From Magicicada septendecula (Eukaryota; Arthropoda; Insecta; Hemiptera; Cicadidae), in the NCBI GenBank assembly GCA_034769895.1, contig CM068375.1, positions 255,171,542 to 255,235,541 of the forward strand: 64,000 nt of DNA, in the 5' to 3' direction. A model generated the notes under the pieces. The model saw only the letters and a program-made list of their open reading frames with translations, was not told the DNA's origin and did no database searches. Made by a program: the position numbers and the translations under genes. The stretch's first letter is position 1. Each line of letters starts with the position of its first letter. Below, piece by piece: positions 1-10,459 of the stretch.

Positions 1-2793
1 ATAATATATAAGTGCAAAGTGAACCAGTGATAGTTTTGGGTATTATAAAAAATGAACCTTGTGTTTCATTCTTGGCAATCACAAACATTGGATGCAATGA
101 AATATGCATTTTTCAATGATTTAAAATGTGTACTGTGACAATATGTTGTTCATAAGACATGAATCTGTTTAAAATAACATTTTTGTTTTACATGAAAAAA
201 GAAAAACAGATGTCATAGTGCTTTTTGAACGGTTAATACTATTTATTTGTTAATGACAGGGTGCAATTACCCAAAGACAATGTATAAAAGACGGTATAAA
301 AACTGTAGAATCCTACTTATAATAATAGTTAGAAATAAGAATATAAATATAAGGTTTTTATGTATATAGTATAAGAATGTTTAAAAATGTTTTAGATATA
401 AGGCCATTTGTTTGGGTCTGATATAACTAACATCAGAACTATAAAAATAGTTACCACTTGTAAATAGTAGAGAGTAATGAAGATGTTAGTTAGTAAAAAA
501 CCTTTTTTGTAAGCCATATTTCCATGTTTAGAAATAAGGATTTTGTTGCAAAATGTCTGACTTGAAGACAACCATTTATTAAAAAAAAAATATTCTTTAT
601 TTGTTTTAACTATTATTTGTATTGTAACCAATACTAATTGTTTTTGTGTAATTTTAAAACATGTTTAATTTATAATACTATATGTAAAAGTCAGAGAGGG
701 TATCATACATCATATATTGTTTGTAAAATATTTTGTAAGAAAAATTGTTAAAAAATCATAGGCCAAAAGAATGGAAACCAAACTTCATCAAAACAGAGAA
801 ATTAATCATTTAAAAGCAAATAAACAAAAGGGGTTTAGACAAAATAAACTTGAGATCAAGCCATATAATTGCACATACCATTTAGGAAGATTTTAATAAA
901 TTATATTCAGAATTATAAATAAAAATGAAAATGACTAAACTCAGAAATTTGGACATGGGAGTCATATATTCCAGAATAATGTTTCAGAATACAACTAATT
1001 CAATTAATTACCAGAAAATAAGGGAATATGAACCCTTTAATACAATATAGGATTATTAATATTAAATATAACTGATAAAATGGCTGAATTTATATAATGA
1101 CAGGAAGTAAATTTTGATGTTTTGACTTTTCAGAGTATACCAAACTGAAAGTGAAATTACTATTTTTTGGACAGAAAACACTATAAAATGGCATTATTTA
1201 ATCTGAAAATAACCAGAATGAACTGAAAGATTAATTTAAATCACATCTAGTGAATAAAATTGACAAATAACCAAAGTTTAGGCATTCATATAGTGAAATA
1301 GTAAAGTGTACACAGGATGTGAAAATATTTTTGAACAATGTTAAGGATAATATTATATGGGCTAAGAGTTTAATTGAAACTGAAGGAAACAGTTAGTTGA
1401 TTATTGGTTTTTGAACGGTTAACATAAACGAGAGTTTTGTGACGATCTAACCTATCTTACAACGTTAAAGATAAGTGGCGAACAGTACGTTACGGTAAAG
1501 TCGAGAGTGAATTATAAAATCTTTCCAGAACCTATACATAGTGACAAAAACGATCAAGAAACACTAATTAACACTAAACAATACATTTCTACTCTGAAAA
1601 ACACCACAAAACACCAGAAAACTGTATAATACATTAACCCAAATTAGTGACGGAATCGGGGAAAGTGTTTGAACTAATAATTATACGGATACACTAAATA
1701 CAACTCAGAAACAGTACACCAATCACTACACAACATTTAACAAGAGATTTGCAGACACAAGAACAGGAATATTGACAGAAAATACATTATTTGGAACACT
1801 GCAGGAACGAGCAACATTTTGATCAACTTGACGGCGGCCATTTGCTTTGACGATCCCAGTGCCTTCTTCTTAGTTCAACTCAGCTGTTTGGTGAAAACAA
1901 TTATTATATTTACAATTTATTATTCAATGTCTGTGTTTATTAATAACTATTAATTTTATTGTAACGTTATACTTTTTAAATATTAGCCCGATTTCTCTGA
2001 CTTTGGTAATAACTGGCTGTTTAAAGAACCCTATATAATTTTTATATCATATACTTGTAATTTTTTTCGATATCCTGAGAATCGATACTAATCGATAAGA
2101 GTCAATATTGCTATTACTTAATAAAACATTAATACTTTTCAATACTTAATAGTTCTTTATTTCTTCAATAATACTAATTACCAATAAGATAATTCTAATT
2201 GATAATCTACAAGGACTTTACCACCCGTAAGTGAAGATAACCTAAAAAATAAAAAGGTAAACAAGTATCGATTGGTTTGAAGACAGTCTTATGAGTGGTG
2301 ATAGCTTATTTAAAATATACTAAAACTTTAATAAAAATTTTCAGAAGAGCATTACACTGTTTAAAACTTCACAGCCCTATATTAATTAATTGATCCTAAT
2401 TAATTAATTAAGAAAATTAAAAATTTTTTAATAATTTTTTTTTTTATAAACATAATTTTTTTTAAAATTTCCTTCAAAACAATAAATTTTGTTTTGAAAC
2501 TTTCGGCGAAGCTGAACAGATATATTCATTCATCAACTTTACGCTACTCGACCGGTCTTGCTACCATTGGGACTCGACCAGCTGGGAAACTTAAGGAAGT
2601 GTTTCAGGCCAGTAAGACGTCGAGAGCCACACCAATTACACACCAATTAAACACATTACAACTTACAACTTATTTATTAATTTATTACAAATTGGCTAGT
2701 CCAAACAGTGGGGCTTGATTACATCGGAGTCTAACATACTTCACAATCTCTTATTATCATCAACACACAACAATTTTATTTATTTTATTACAA
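1..2793 (+). repeat. Element A LTR, copy 1 (5' part outside window)
   Basis: The 3' end is set by the primer binding site that starts three bases later and by the end of the array in copy 4. The 5' end is about 549 bp left of the window if the inferred start (TGATGAG, seen at 6999) is right. Candidate core promoter TATATAA is at 2032-2038 and a candidate AATAAA polyadenylation signal at 2481-2486. A 15-bp direct repeat, TTTTTGAACGGTTAA, occurs at 222-236 and 1408-1422. No coding sequence is credible here; the short ORFs lack family features. Confidence 0.65.
2693..2714 (+). repeat. Degenerate second copy of the LTR end/primer binding site inside U5
   Basis: About 103 bp upstream of the true primer binding site the same context occurs in altered form: TTATTACAAATTGGC, then a diverged stretch, then GTGGGGCTT and further similarity as far as a CACAATC motif. 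It is also present in the terminal LTR of the array (around 25335-25356), so it is now part of the LTR. This looks like a duplication of about 103 bp across the LTR/leader junction. Confidence 0.6.
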
Positions 2794-2795
2794 AT

Positions 2796-2813
2796 TGGCG
2801 CCCAACGTGGGGC
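2796..2813 (+). promoter_or_regulatory. Primer binding site (tRNA-Lys type), Element A copy 1
   Basis: TGGCGCCCAACGTGGGGC is the classical complement of the 3' end of tRNA-Lys(1,2), as used by several retroviruses. It lies two bases after the LTR end (ATTACAA then AT). Identical copies are at 10343-10360 and 17890-17907; the terminal LTR at 25435 lacks it. It marks the start of minus-strand DNA synthesis and fixes the element's orientation as plus. Confidence 0.88.
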
Positions 2814-2912
2814 TTTAATTAGCGATTGGAAGGCAAATACATTCTGCACAATCACTAGTTGGAGCTAGGCAACAGCTACAAAGCCAGAGAAAAGGGGACA
2901 ACAACAAGCAAA

Positions 2913-4490
2913 ATGAAAGAACCTACACCAGAAGAAATGGTTGAGATAAGGAAAATGTTCCAACAATGGATGAAGGAAATGAAAGAGAACATATTAAAAA
3001 GGGAAGAGGAGCATCAAAAATGGATTAAAGAAATAAGAGAGGACAGTTTAAAAAGAGAAGAGGAGGAGAGCAACCAATCATTGAAAAAAAAATTGGGTGA
3101 CCAACTGGACAATATCAGTAAGAAGCCGGAAGAGGACATCAAGGAAAAGAGAGAGGACGGATTAAAAAGCGAAGAATTAAGAAAGGAGAAGACCGAAGGA
3201 ATAAAAAATGAAAACAAACCAGAAAAAGAAGAAATACCAAACGAGAAAAGGGTACAACTAATCGCGGCATCATTGAATGGACAAATGAAACGATGGAGAA
3301 AAGAAATAAGAAGGGAGCGTAAACAGATTAAGAAAGAGGAGTCAAAACTAAGAAGACAACAAAGAAGGGAAGAGCTACAGGAAAAAATAAAACGAAAGAC
3401 TGAAGCACTAAAGGAGGTCACGAAAAAGTGGAGAGAAGTAAGAACAAGTACTCTAAAACAGATGATAGAGAATGACAATAAAAGGGTGGAAATTATCATC
3501 AAGAATAATAAACTGTGGGAGGAAGAATTAATAAGAGATAACAAAAGAGAGTTAGAAGAAATACCAAATGATATAAAACGGGAACAAGTAATGGTAGTAC
3601 CTGAAATTGAAACTAACCGAAACCAGGAAGATATTAAACCAAGGAAAAGGAAAATGTATCCAAGAAATGTAATAAAAACGAAGGAAGAGTTGGAGATGAT
3701 GAAACATGGGTTAATTGATGGCAATAATATCCCAATTACCTATGACAAAGACATCATGAATTCTATGAATTATAAAAGGAGAATCGAAGTAATTTCAGAG
3801 ATAATTTACCACAAGACAGTAGTTTACCAATGGGAAAGGACCAGAGGTAAACAGAATATGACATGTGGACAAGATCAATATCAGCGCAGAACTGGACAGT
3901 GGATTTCAGAAAGATGGAAATGTGATATCGTACCAGACTGTAATGATGACACAGATGAATCACCAGAATGTATTCCATTAACGTGCCATCTAGGACAGTT
4001 CCAGGGTACGGTTAGACTAAAATATATTCCTTCAGAGTGGATATGTGATGGTAAACCAGCTTATGGTGTTTCAGATAAACAAATAATAAGTGATAACTCA
4101 GATGAAGATCCTCACATATATTTGTCAGGGAACACAAAACATGGACTAGAGAAGTATTGGTGTATACAAAATGATGATAGAGGGAACCAGCCCAGTAATT
4201 ACGACGGCCCTAACAACCCGCTGCATAATAACCAGTTTATCGGTAATTTTAACGGCGTTAGGGATAACAACCCCTATCCATACAATAGAAACAATTTATA
4301 CCAACATAATAATGTCCCATACAGTCAGAGAAATCCATATCCCAACAATAATGATAACAGACCTTACCAACCTAACCGAAATTACTATAATGATAAATTT
4401 AGTAATAACAATAATAACAGTAATAATAACCGAGTGTCGCGCCCTAGGGTAAATTTTATAAGAGCAACTGAGATGATAGACCCTGGTTGA
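2913..4490 (+). CDS. Gag-position protein with coiled coil and degenerate LDLa modules, Element A copy 1
   Basis: The first ATG in frame is at 2913, 100 bases after the primer binding site, giving 525 aa; the frame is open upstream to 2859 but only from a TTG. Residues 1 to about 250 are a Lys/Glu-rich predicted coiled coil with repeated KREEE-type blocks. Residues 318-353 resemble an LDL-receptor class A module: Cys 318, 337, 343 and 353, with W-x-C-D and an acidic DDTDE calcium-type motif, but the second and third cysteines of the usual six are missing. A second, weaker module begins at Cys358 (W-x-C-D-G at Cys378, then SDNSDED) and lacks its last cysteines. Residues from about 423 are Asn/Tyr/Pro-rich. 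No signal peptide, CCHC knuckle, protease or RT is visible. The position is that of gag, but function is unproven. Copies differ at residue 188 (Asp here, Asn in copies 2 and 3), 316 and 331. Confidence 0.7.
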   Translation: MKEPTPEEMVEIRKMFQQWMKEMKENILKREEEHQKWIKEIREDSLKREEEESNQSLKKKLGDQLDNISKKPEEDIKEKREDGLKSEELRKEKTEGIKNENKPEKEEIPNEKRVQLIAASLNGQMKRWRKEIRRERKQIKKEESKLRRQQRREELQEKIKRKTEALKEVTKKWREVRTSTLKQMIENDNKRVEIIIKNNKLWEEELIRDNKRELEEIPNDIKREQVMVVPEIETNRNQEDIKPRKRKMYPRNVIKTKEELEMMKHGLIDGNNIPITYDKDIMNSMNYKRRIEVISEIIYHKTVVYQWERTRGKQNMTCGQDQYQRRTGQWISERWKCDIVPDCNDDTDESPECIPLTCHLGQFQGTVRLKYIPSEWICDGKPAYGVSDKQIISDNSDEDPHIYLSGNTKHGLEKYWCIQNDDRGNQPSNYDGPNNPLHNNQFIGNFNGVRDNNPYPYNRNNLYQHNNVPYSQRNPYPNNNDNRPYQPNRNYYNDKFSNNNNNSNNNRVSRPRVNFIRATEMIDPG

Positions 4491-4975
4491 CACAAATACC
4501 ACACGACATCAAGAAAAGGGACGGATCATGATAACCGACTACGGCGAAAAACAATGTTGAAGGAGACGAAATAAATATCATTGAAAGGAAATGATACGAA
4601 GAATAAACATAGAAACAAAACTGGGTTTTATGAATGAAGACTATTTAAGAAAATGAACATGACAAATAAAAATATGAGCAATGGAACGATATAAAGAAAA
4701 TCGTCCATCTTCCTGGGTATATAAAAGAAAAGAAAATTTATAAGAAAAGAAAAAGTGGAGATCAACTTACAAAAGTATAAATAATATGGGCCAGTGTAGA
4801 GTACAATATAACCCCATATGTTGTGGTAAATGATAAGCATAACAATACATATGAGTTGAAGGAAATCGTTTCAGGAAAAATCAAAGGAGTGTACAATCAA
4901 GCTTCTATGAAGAAATATTATGAAGAATGAGTTGTGAGATTTAGAATTTTAATTTTAAAAAAATTCAAAAATAAT

Positions 4976-5293
4976 GTAAGTACATCTTACAACCTAATAT
5001 TTTGAGAAGAACATTCTGGAGAATTATAAGAAAAAGGAATTTAGAATTTTTTTGAAAAAATTCTAAAATATGTAAGAACAACTTACAACCTAATAATTTG
5101 AAGAAAAAACTTTATGGAAGAAAAAGAAAAAGAGAGAATTTTGAACTTATTATTTATAAAAATTTAAAATTGAGTAAGTACATCTTACTACAACCTGATA
5201 ATTTAGAACAAAACTTTATGGAAGAAAGAGAAAGAGAGAGAATTTTGAACTTAATTATACAAAAAATTTAAAAATGAAGTAAGACCAACTTAC
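4976..5293 (+). repeat. Four diverged ~100-bp repeats, each with a conserved GTAAG...CTTAC hairpin
   Basis: Inverted repeats GTAAG/CTTAC with a 5-nt loop occur at 4976-4990, 5072-5086, 5174-5188 and 5279-5293. The loops are TACAT, AACAA, TACAT and ACCAA, so the stem is kept while the loop varies. Similar AT-rich and GAAAAAGAGAGA-type sequence lies between the hairpins. Copies 2 and 3 of the element carry the same set, starting near 12523 and 20070. Confidence 0.65.
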
Positions 5294-6983
5294 TATAACT
5301 AAGTTTATGAGAAAACTTTATGGTAAATAATTAAGAAGAATTTGAATTTGGAAAAATACCAAAGCATTCAGAAATAATAGTAAGATCACCGTGCTATAAA
5401 CAATTCTGAATGAAACAATTCTGGGAATAAATGAATTAAACAGAATTTGAATGTTGATAGAACGTCAGAACTTTGAAACAAGATAAGATCAACATATTAC
5501 AAGGATGTATGAGAAATATTTTTCAATTAAATAAAAAGAATAGTTTGAACTTTACATTAAAACTAACCAAGTTCCAAAAAATAATTATGTGTCAATTATG
5601 ATTGAATTGAGAAGAAAATAAAGTGGTTAATTCAGAAAAGAGAATTAACTTGAATCCAGAATAAATGTGGAAAAACCTAACATTTGAAGGAGTAGAGAAG
5701 AATAACAAAAAAGAGTGTAATATGCAAGAGAAGAAAAAATTTGGAAGCAAAGAGACCAATTACTTTTGAAACGATAATGAATACAGTTAATTAAGAGCAA
5801 AGAAGAACAACTCATACCAAACATATGGAGAAGATGATTTTGAACCAATGATAATAATAAGACCTATATGAAATGCAAAGAGAATAAATACCACATGAAA
5901 TATAATATAAATGAATTAATGCTAATGAATGCGAAGGCGGATTGATAACTTTCTAAGAGAAAGGAAAGAACCAAAATGTTTAAATAAAATGATCAATAAC
6001 AACCTGTATATCTAATGTAAAGATACAATGTTAAAAAATTAAATATAATATATTAAGACCATTCAAATAATGAATACGAAAGACTATTTATAAAGACCAT
6101 GCTAATACTATGAATAACCAGAAGAAAGTATAAAGAGAATTCAGATGAAGAAGAAAGAGAGTTACACTGTAAACAGTAACCAGAATTATTAAAAGAAAGG
6201 TTTTCAACCATAATTAAATTAAATATATCAGACAAGTTAAGAGTTTTGAAAAAATATATATGTAATGAGTATAATAATGATTATGAAGATTTATTAAGAT
6301 AGAAAATGTGAGATAATCTGAGAGACTACGAAGTGGAGAATCCAAAGATATTTTTATTAGTCGAAAATGAGACTACTTTTTATTTATTTATTCGATGACT
6401 GACTGAAGATAATTCCAGCAGCATTATGTTTTTTTGAGCAGGGATGGATATGCCTCTGTACTCAATTTATAGAAGTGGTGTATGGCCAGCAGAGAAGTAG
6501 CGTACAGTGCCCCTCTGATCTGCCCCAGCCCACGTGATAGGGAATGTTAGGGAATTAATATCCCAAGGATGCAACACGAAGTTGATAAAGGAAGAAAATG
6601 TATTACAATAATAATATATCTCAGAAGACACTAACTATCCGAAAAGGATCAGTAGTAAAACAAATAATTATATATATAAAATTAATTAAACTCTAATTAT
6701 AAAAAAGTCGATATAAAAATGGAGAAGAAAATGAATTATAAGAAATGATGAAATTATCATAAGAAATTATTTCATCCATAAATATGTCTGAAATAATTAC
6801 TTCTGGAGGAGAGCAATCTGTAGCGTGACAGATGTATGCATAATATTGAATGGCAATTGATCATTAGAATAATGAAGTTATAATATTTAAATTTGGAAGA
6901 AAGCATTAAGTTTAATATAAATAGATTAATTCATAGCAACTGTGGAAAGAAATCATTATTATAAAGAAAATACAAGTTCAAAT

Positions 6984-6998
6984 AAAAGGAGTTACTAG
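6984..6998 (+). promoter_or_regulatory. Inferred polypurine tract and LTR boundary, Element A
   Basis: AAAAGGAGTTACTAG is followed at 6999 by TGATGAG, the proposed LTR start. Element B has GGAAGGAGTTAATCC directly before its well-supported LTR start TGCAACG, so the AGGAGTTA core is shared. The boundary recurs before 14546 and 22093. No left flank of the array is visible to confirm it. Confidence 0.5.
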
Positions 6999-9900
6999 TG
7001 ATGAGTCATCCAAGACCAGTCTCATAACCAAAGGTTTTCAAGGTATAACCCAGGAAGGTAAAAAAGTAAATAACAAAGCAGTACTGAATATGACCAAACC
7101 CACAACGAGGGAGAATAAATAGAATAGAAACCCTAAAATAAGCCAAGATCAACCAATACAGGTGGTGTATTTCTGAAATAAAGAAGAAGATGGAGAAGAT
7201 CCCAAGAAACCTGATGGCATCAAGAAGAAGATGGAGAAGATACCAGTCCCAGAAGGCAGGAGAAAGGAAGACTGATGAAAGAAGAAGAAGGCAGCATCCT
7301 GAAGAAGATGTCATGCTCTTATAAAAGACACCCAAATCCCTATATCCCCAAAATAAATATTTAAAAATAAAAGTATAACGAAATAAAAATCACATGTATA
7401 TAAAGTTAAGAGAGAGAAGTGTATAAAGTAAAAGTTGCCTGTGAACTAAGATGAAACAATAATATAGTACCCATGGAACAAATCTCCATTGAAAAAACGC
7501 TAACCAATTTATTATGTTAATAAGACTATACGACCATTTAGCATTAACATAATATATAAGTGCAAAGTGAACCAGTGATAGTTTTGGGTATTATAAAAAA
7601 TGAACCTTGTGTTTCATTCTTGGCAATCACAAACATTGGATGCAATGAAATATGCATTTTTCAATGATTTAAAATGTGTACTGTGACAATATGTTGTTCA
7701 TAAGACATGAATCTGTTTAAAATAACATTTTTGTTTTACATGAAAAAAGAAAAACAGATGTCATAGTGCTTTTTGAACGGTTAATACTATTTATTTGTTA
7801 ATGACAGGGTGCAATTACCCAAAGACAATGTATAAAAGACGGTATAAAAACTGTAGAATCCTACTTATAATAATAGTTAGAAATAAGAATATAAATATAA
7901 GGTTTTTATGTATATAGTATAAGAATGTTTAAAAATGTTTTAGATATAAGGCCATTTGTTTGGGTCTGATATAACTAACATCAGAACTATAAAAATAGTT
8001 ACCACTTGTAAATAGTAGAGAGTAATGAAGATGTTAGTTAGTAAAAAACCTTTTTTGTAAGCCATATTTCCATGTTTAGAAATAAGGATTTTGTTGCAAA
8101 ATGTCTGACTTGAAGACAACCATTTATTAAAAAAAAAATATTCTTTATTTGTTTTAACTATTATTTGTATTGTAACCAATACTAATTGTTTTTGTGTAAT
8201 TTTAAAACATGTTTAATTTATAATACTATATGTAAAAGTCAGAGAGGGTATCATACATCATATATTGTTTGTAAAATATTTTGTAAGAAAAATTGTTAAA
8301 AAATCATAGGCCAAAAGAATGGAAACCAAACTTCATCAAAACAGAGAAATTAATCATTTAAAAGCAAATAAACAAAAGGGGTTTAGACAAAATAAACTTG
8401 AGATCAAGCCATATAATTGCACATACCATTTAGGAAGATTTTAATAAATTATATTCAGAATTATAAATAAAAATGAAAATGACTAAACTCAGAAATTTGG
8501 ACATGGGAGTCATATATTCCAGAATAATGTTTCAGAATACAACTAATTCAATTAATTACCAGAAAATAAGGGAATATGAACCCTTTAATACAATATAGGA
8601 TTATTAATATTAAATATAACTGATAAAATGGCTGAATTTATATAATGACAGGAAGTAAATTTTGATGTTTTGACTTTTCAGAGTATACCAAACTGAAAGT
8701 GAAATTACTATTTTTTGGACAGAAAACACTATAAAATGGCATTATTTAATCTGAAAATAACCAGAATGAACTGAAAGATTAATTTAAATCACATCTAGTG
8801 AATAAAATTGACAAATAACCAAAGTTTAGGCATTCATATAGTGAAATAGTAAAGTGTACACAGGATGTGAAAATATTTTTGAACAATGTTAAGGATAATA
8901 TTATATGGGCTAAGAGTTTAATTGAAACTGAAGGAAACAGTTAGTTGATTATTGGTTTTTGAACGGTTAACATAAACGAGAGTTTTGTGACGATCTAACC
9001 TATCTTACAACGTTAAAGATAAGTGGCGAACAGTACGTTACGGTAAAGTCGAGAGTGAATTATAAAATCTTTCCAGAACCTATACATAGTGACAAAAACG
9101 ATCAAGAAACACTAATTAACACTAAACAATACATTTCTACTCTGAAAAACACCACAAAACACCAGAAAACTGTATAATACATTAACCCAAATTAGTGACG
9201 GAATCGGGGAAAGTGTTTGAACTAATAATTATACGGATACACTAAATACAACTCAGAAACAGTACACCAATCACTACACAACATTTAACAAGAGATTTGC
9301 AGACACAAGAACAGGAATATTGACAGAAAATACATTATTTGGAACACTGCAGGAACGAGCAACATTTTGATCAACTTGACGGCGGCCATTTGCTTTGACG
9401 ATCCCAGTGCCTTCTTCTTAGTTCAACTCAGCTGTTTGGTGAAAACAATTATTATATTTACAATTTATTATTCAATGTCTGTGTTTATTAATAACTATTA
9501 ATTTTATTGTAACGTTATACTTTTTAAATATTAGCCCGATTTCTCTGACTTTGGTAATAACTGGCTGTTTAAAGAACCCTATATAATTTTTATATCATAT
9601 ACTTGTAATTTTTTTCGATATCCTGAGAATCGATACTAATCGATAAGAGTCAATATTGCTATTACTTAATAAAACATTAATACTTTTCAATACTTAATAG
9701 TTCTTTATTTCTTCAATAATACTAATTACCAATAAGATAATTCTAATTGATAATCTACAAGGACTTTACCACCCGTAAGTGAAGATAACCTAAAAAATAA
9801 AAAGGTAAACAAGTATCGATTGGTTTGAAGACAGTCTTATGAGTGGTGATAGCTTATTTAAAATATACTAAAACTTTAATAAAAATTTTCAGAAGAGCAT

Positions 9901-10340
9901 TACACTGTTTAAAACTTCACAGCCCTATATTAATTAATTGATCCTAATTAATTAATTAAGAAAATTAAAAATTTTTTAATAATTTTTTTTTTATAAACAT
10001 AATTTTTTTTAAAATTTCCTTCAAAACAATAAATTTTGTTTTGAAACTTTCGGCGAAGCTGAACAGATATATTCATTCATCAACTTTACGCTACTCGACC
10101 GGTCTTGCTACCATTGGGACTCGACCAGCTGGGAAACTTAAGGAAGTGTTTCAGGCCAGTAAGACGTCGAGAGCCACACCAATTACACACCAATTAAACA
10201 CATTACAACTTACAACTTATTTATTAATTTATTACAAATTGGCTAGTCCAAACAGTGGGGCTTGATTACATCGGAGTCTAACATACTTCACAATCTCTTA
10301 TTATCATCAACACACAACAATTTTATTTATTTTATTACAA
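6999..10340 (+). repeat. Element A LTR, copy 2
   Basis: About 3.34 kb, unusually long for an LTR. The 5' end is inferred from the polypurine tract and the 3' end is fixed by the primer binding site. It contains TATATAA and AATAAA signals like those in copy 1. Confidence 0.6.
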
Positions 10341-10342
10341 AT

Positions 10343-10360
10343 TGGCGCCCAACGTGGGGC
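10343..10360 (+). promoter_or_regulatory. Primer binding site, Element A copy 2
   Basis: Identical 18-mer to 2796-2813, two bases after the LTR end. Confidence 0.85.
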
Positions 10361-10459
10361 TTTAATTAGCGATTGGAAGGCAAATACATTCTGCACAATC
10401 ACTAGTTGGAGCTAGGCAACAGCTACAAAGCCAGAGAAAAGGGGACAACAACAAGCAAA

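Larger units (their letters stand above)
4491..6998 (+). other. Non-coding 3' part of Element A internal region, copy 1
   Basis: About 2.5 kb of A-rich sequence with stop codons in every frame and no recognisable pol or env remnant. It contains the hairpin repeats at 4976-5293 and a patch of clearly higher GC at about 6410-6590 whose origin I do not recognise. It ends in the inferred polypurine tract. The same stretch recurs at 12038-14545 and 19585-22092. Confidence 0.6.

Noticed and set aside
392-631. 79-codon minus-strand frame in the Element A LTR (100 codons in copy 4)
   Set aside because: No family features, and a small change in copy 4 extends it without apparent consequence.
2494-2718. 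74-codon plus-strand frame at the end of the Element A LTR
   Set aside because: It starts at TTG and runs across the duplicated LTR end; no known protein features.
3014-3724. 236-codon Ser/Phe-rich minus-strand open frame opposite the Element A gene (also in copies 2 and 3)
   Set aside because: It is the antisense shadow of the Lys/Glu-rich coiled-coil coding sequence and has the low-complexity composition expected of one.
7006-7335. 109-codon hydrophobic minus-strand frame inside the Element A LTR
   Set aside because: It lies opposite GAAGAAGA-rich sequence, which reads as Phe/Leu/Ser on the other strand; no motif, and inside an LTR.
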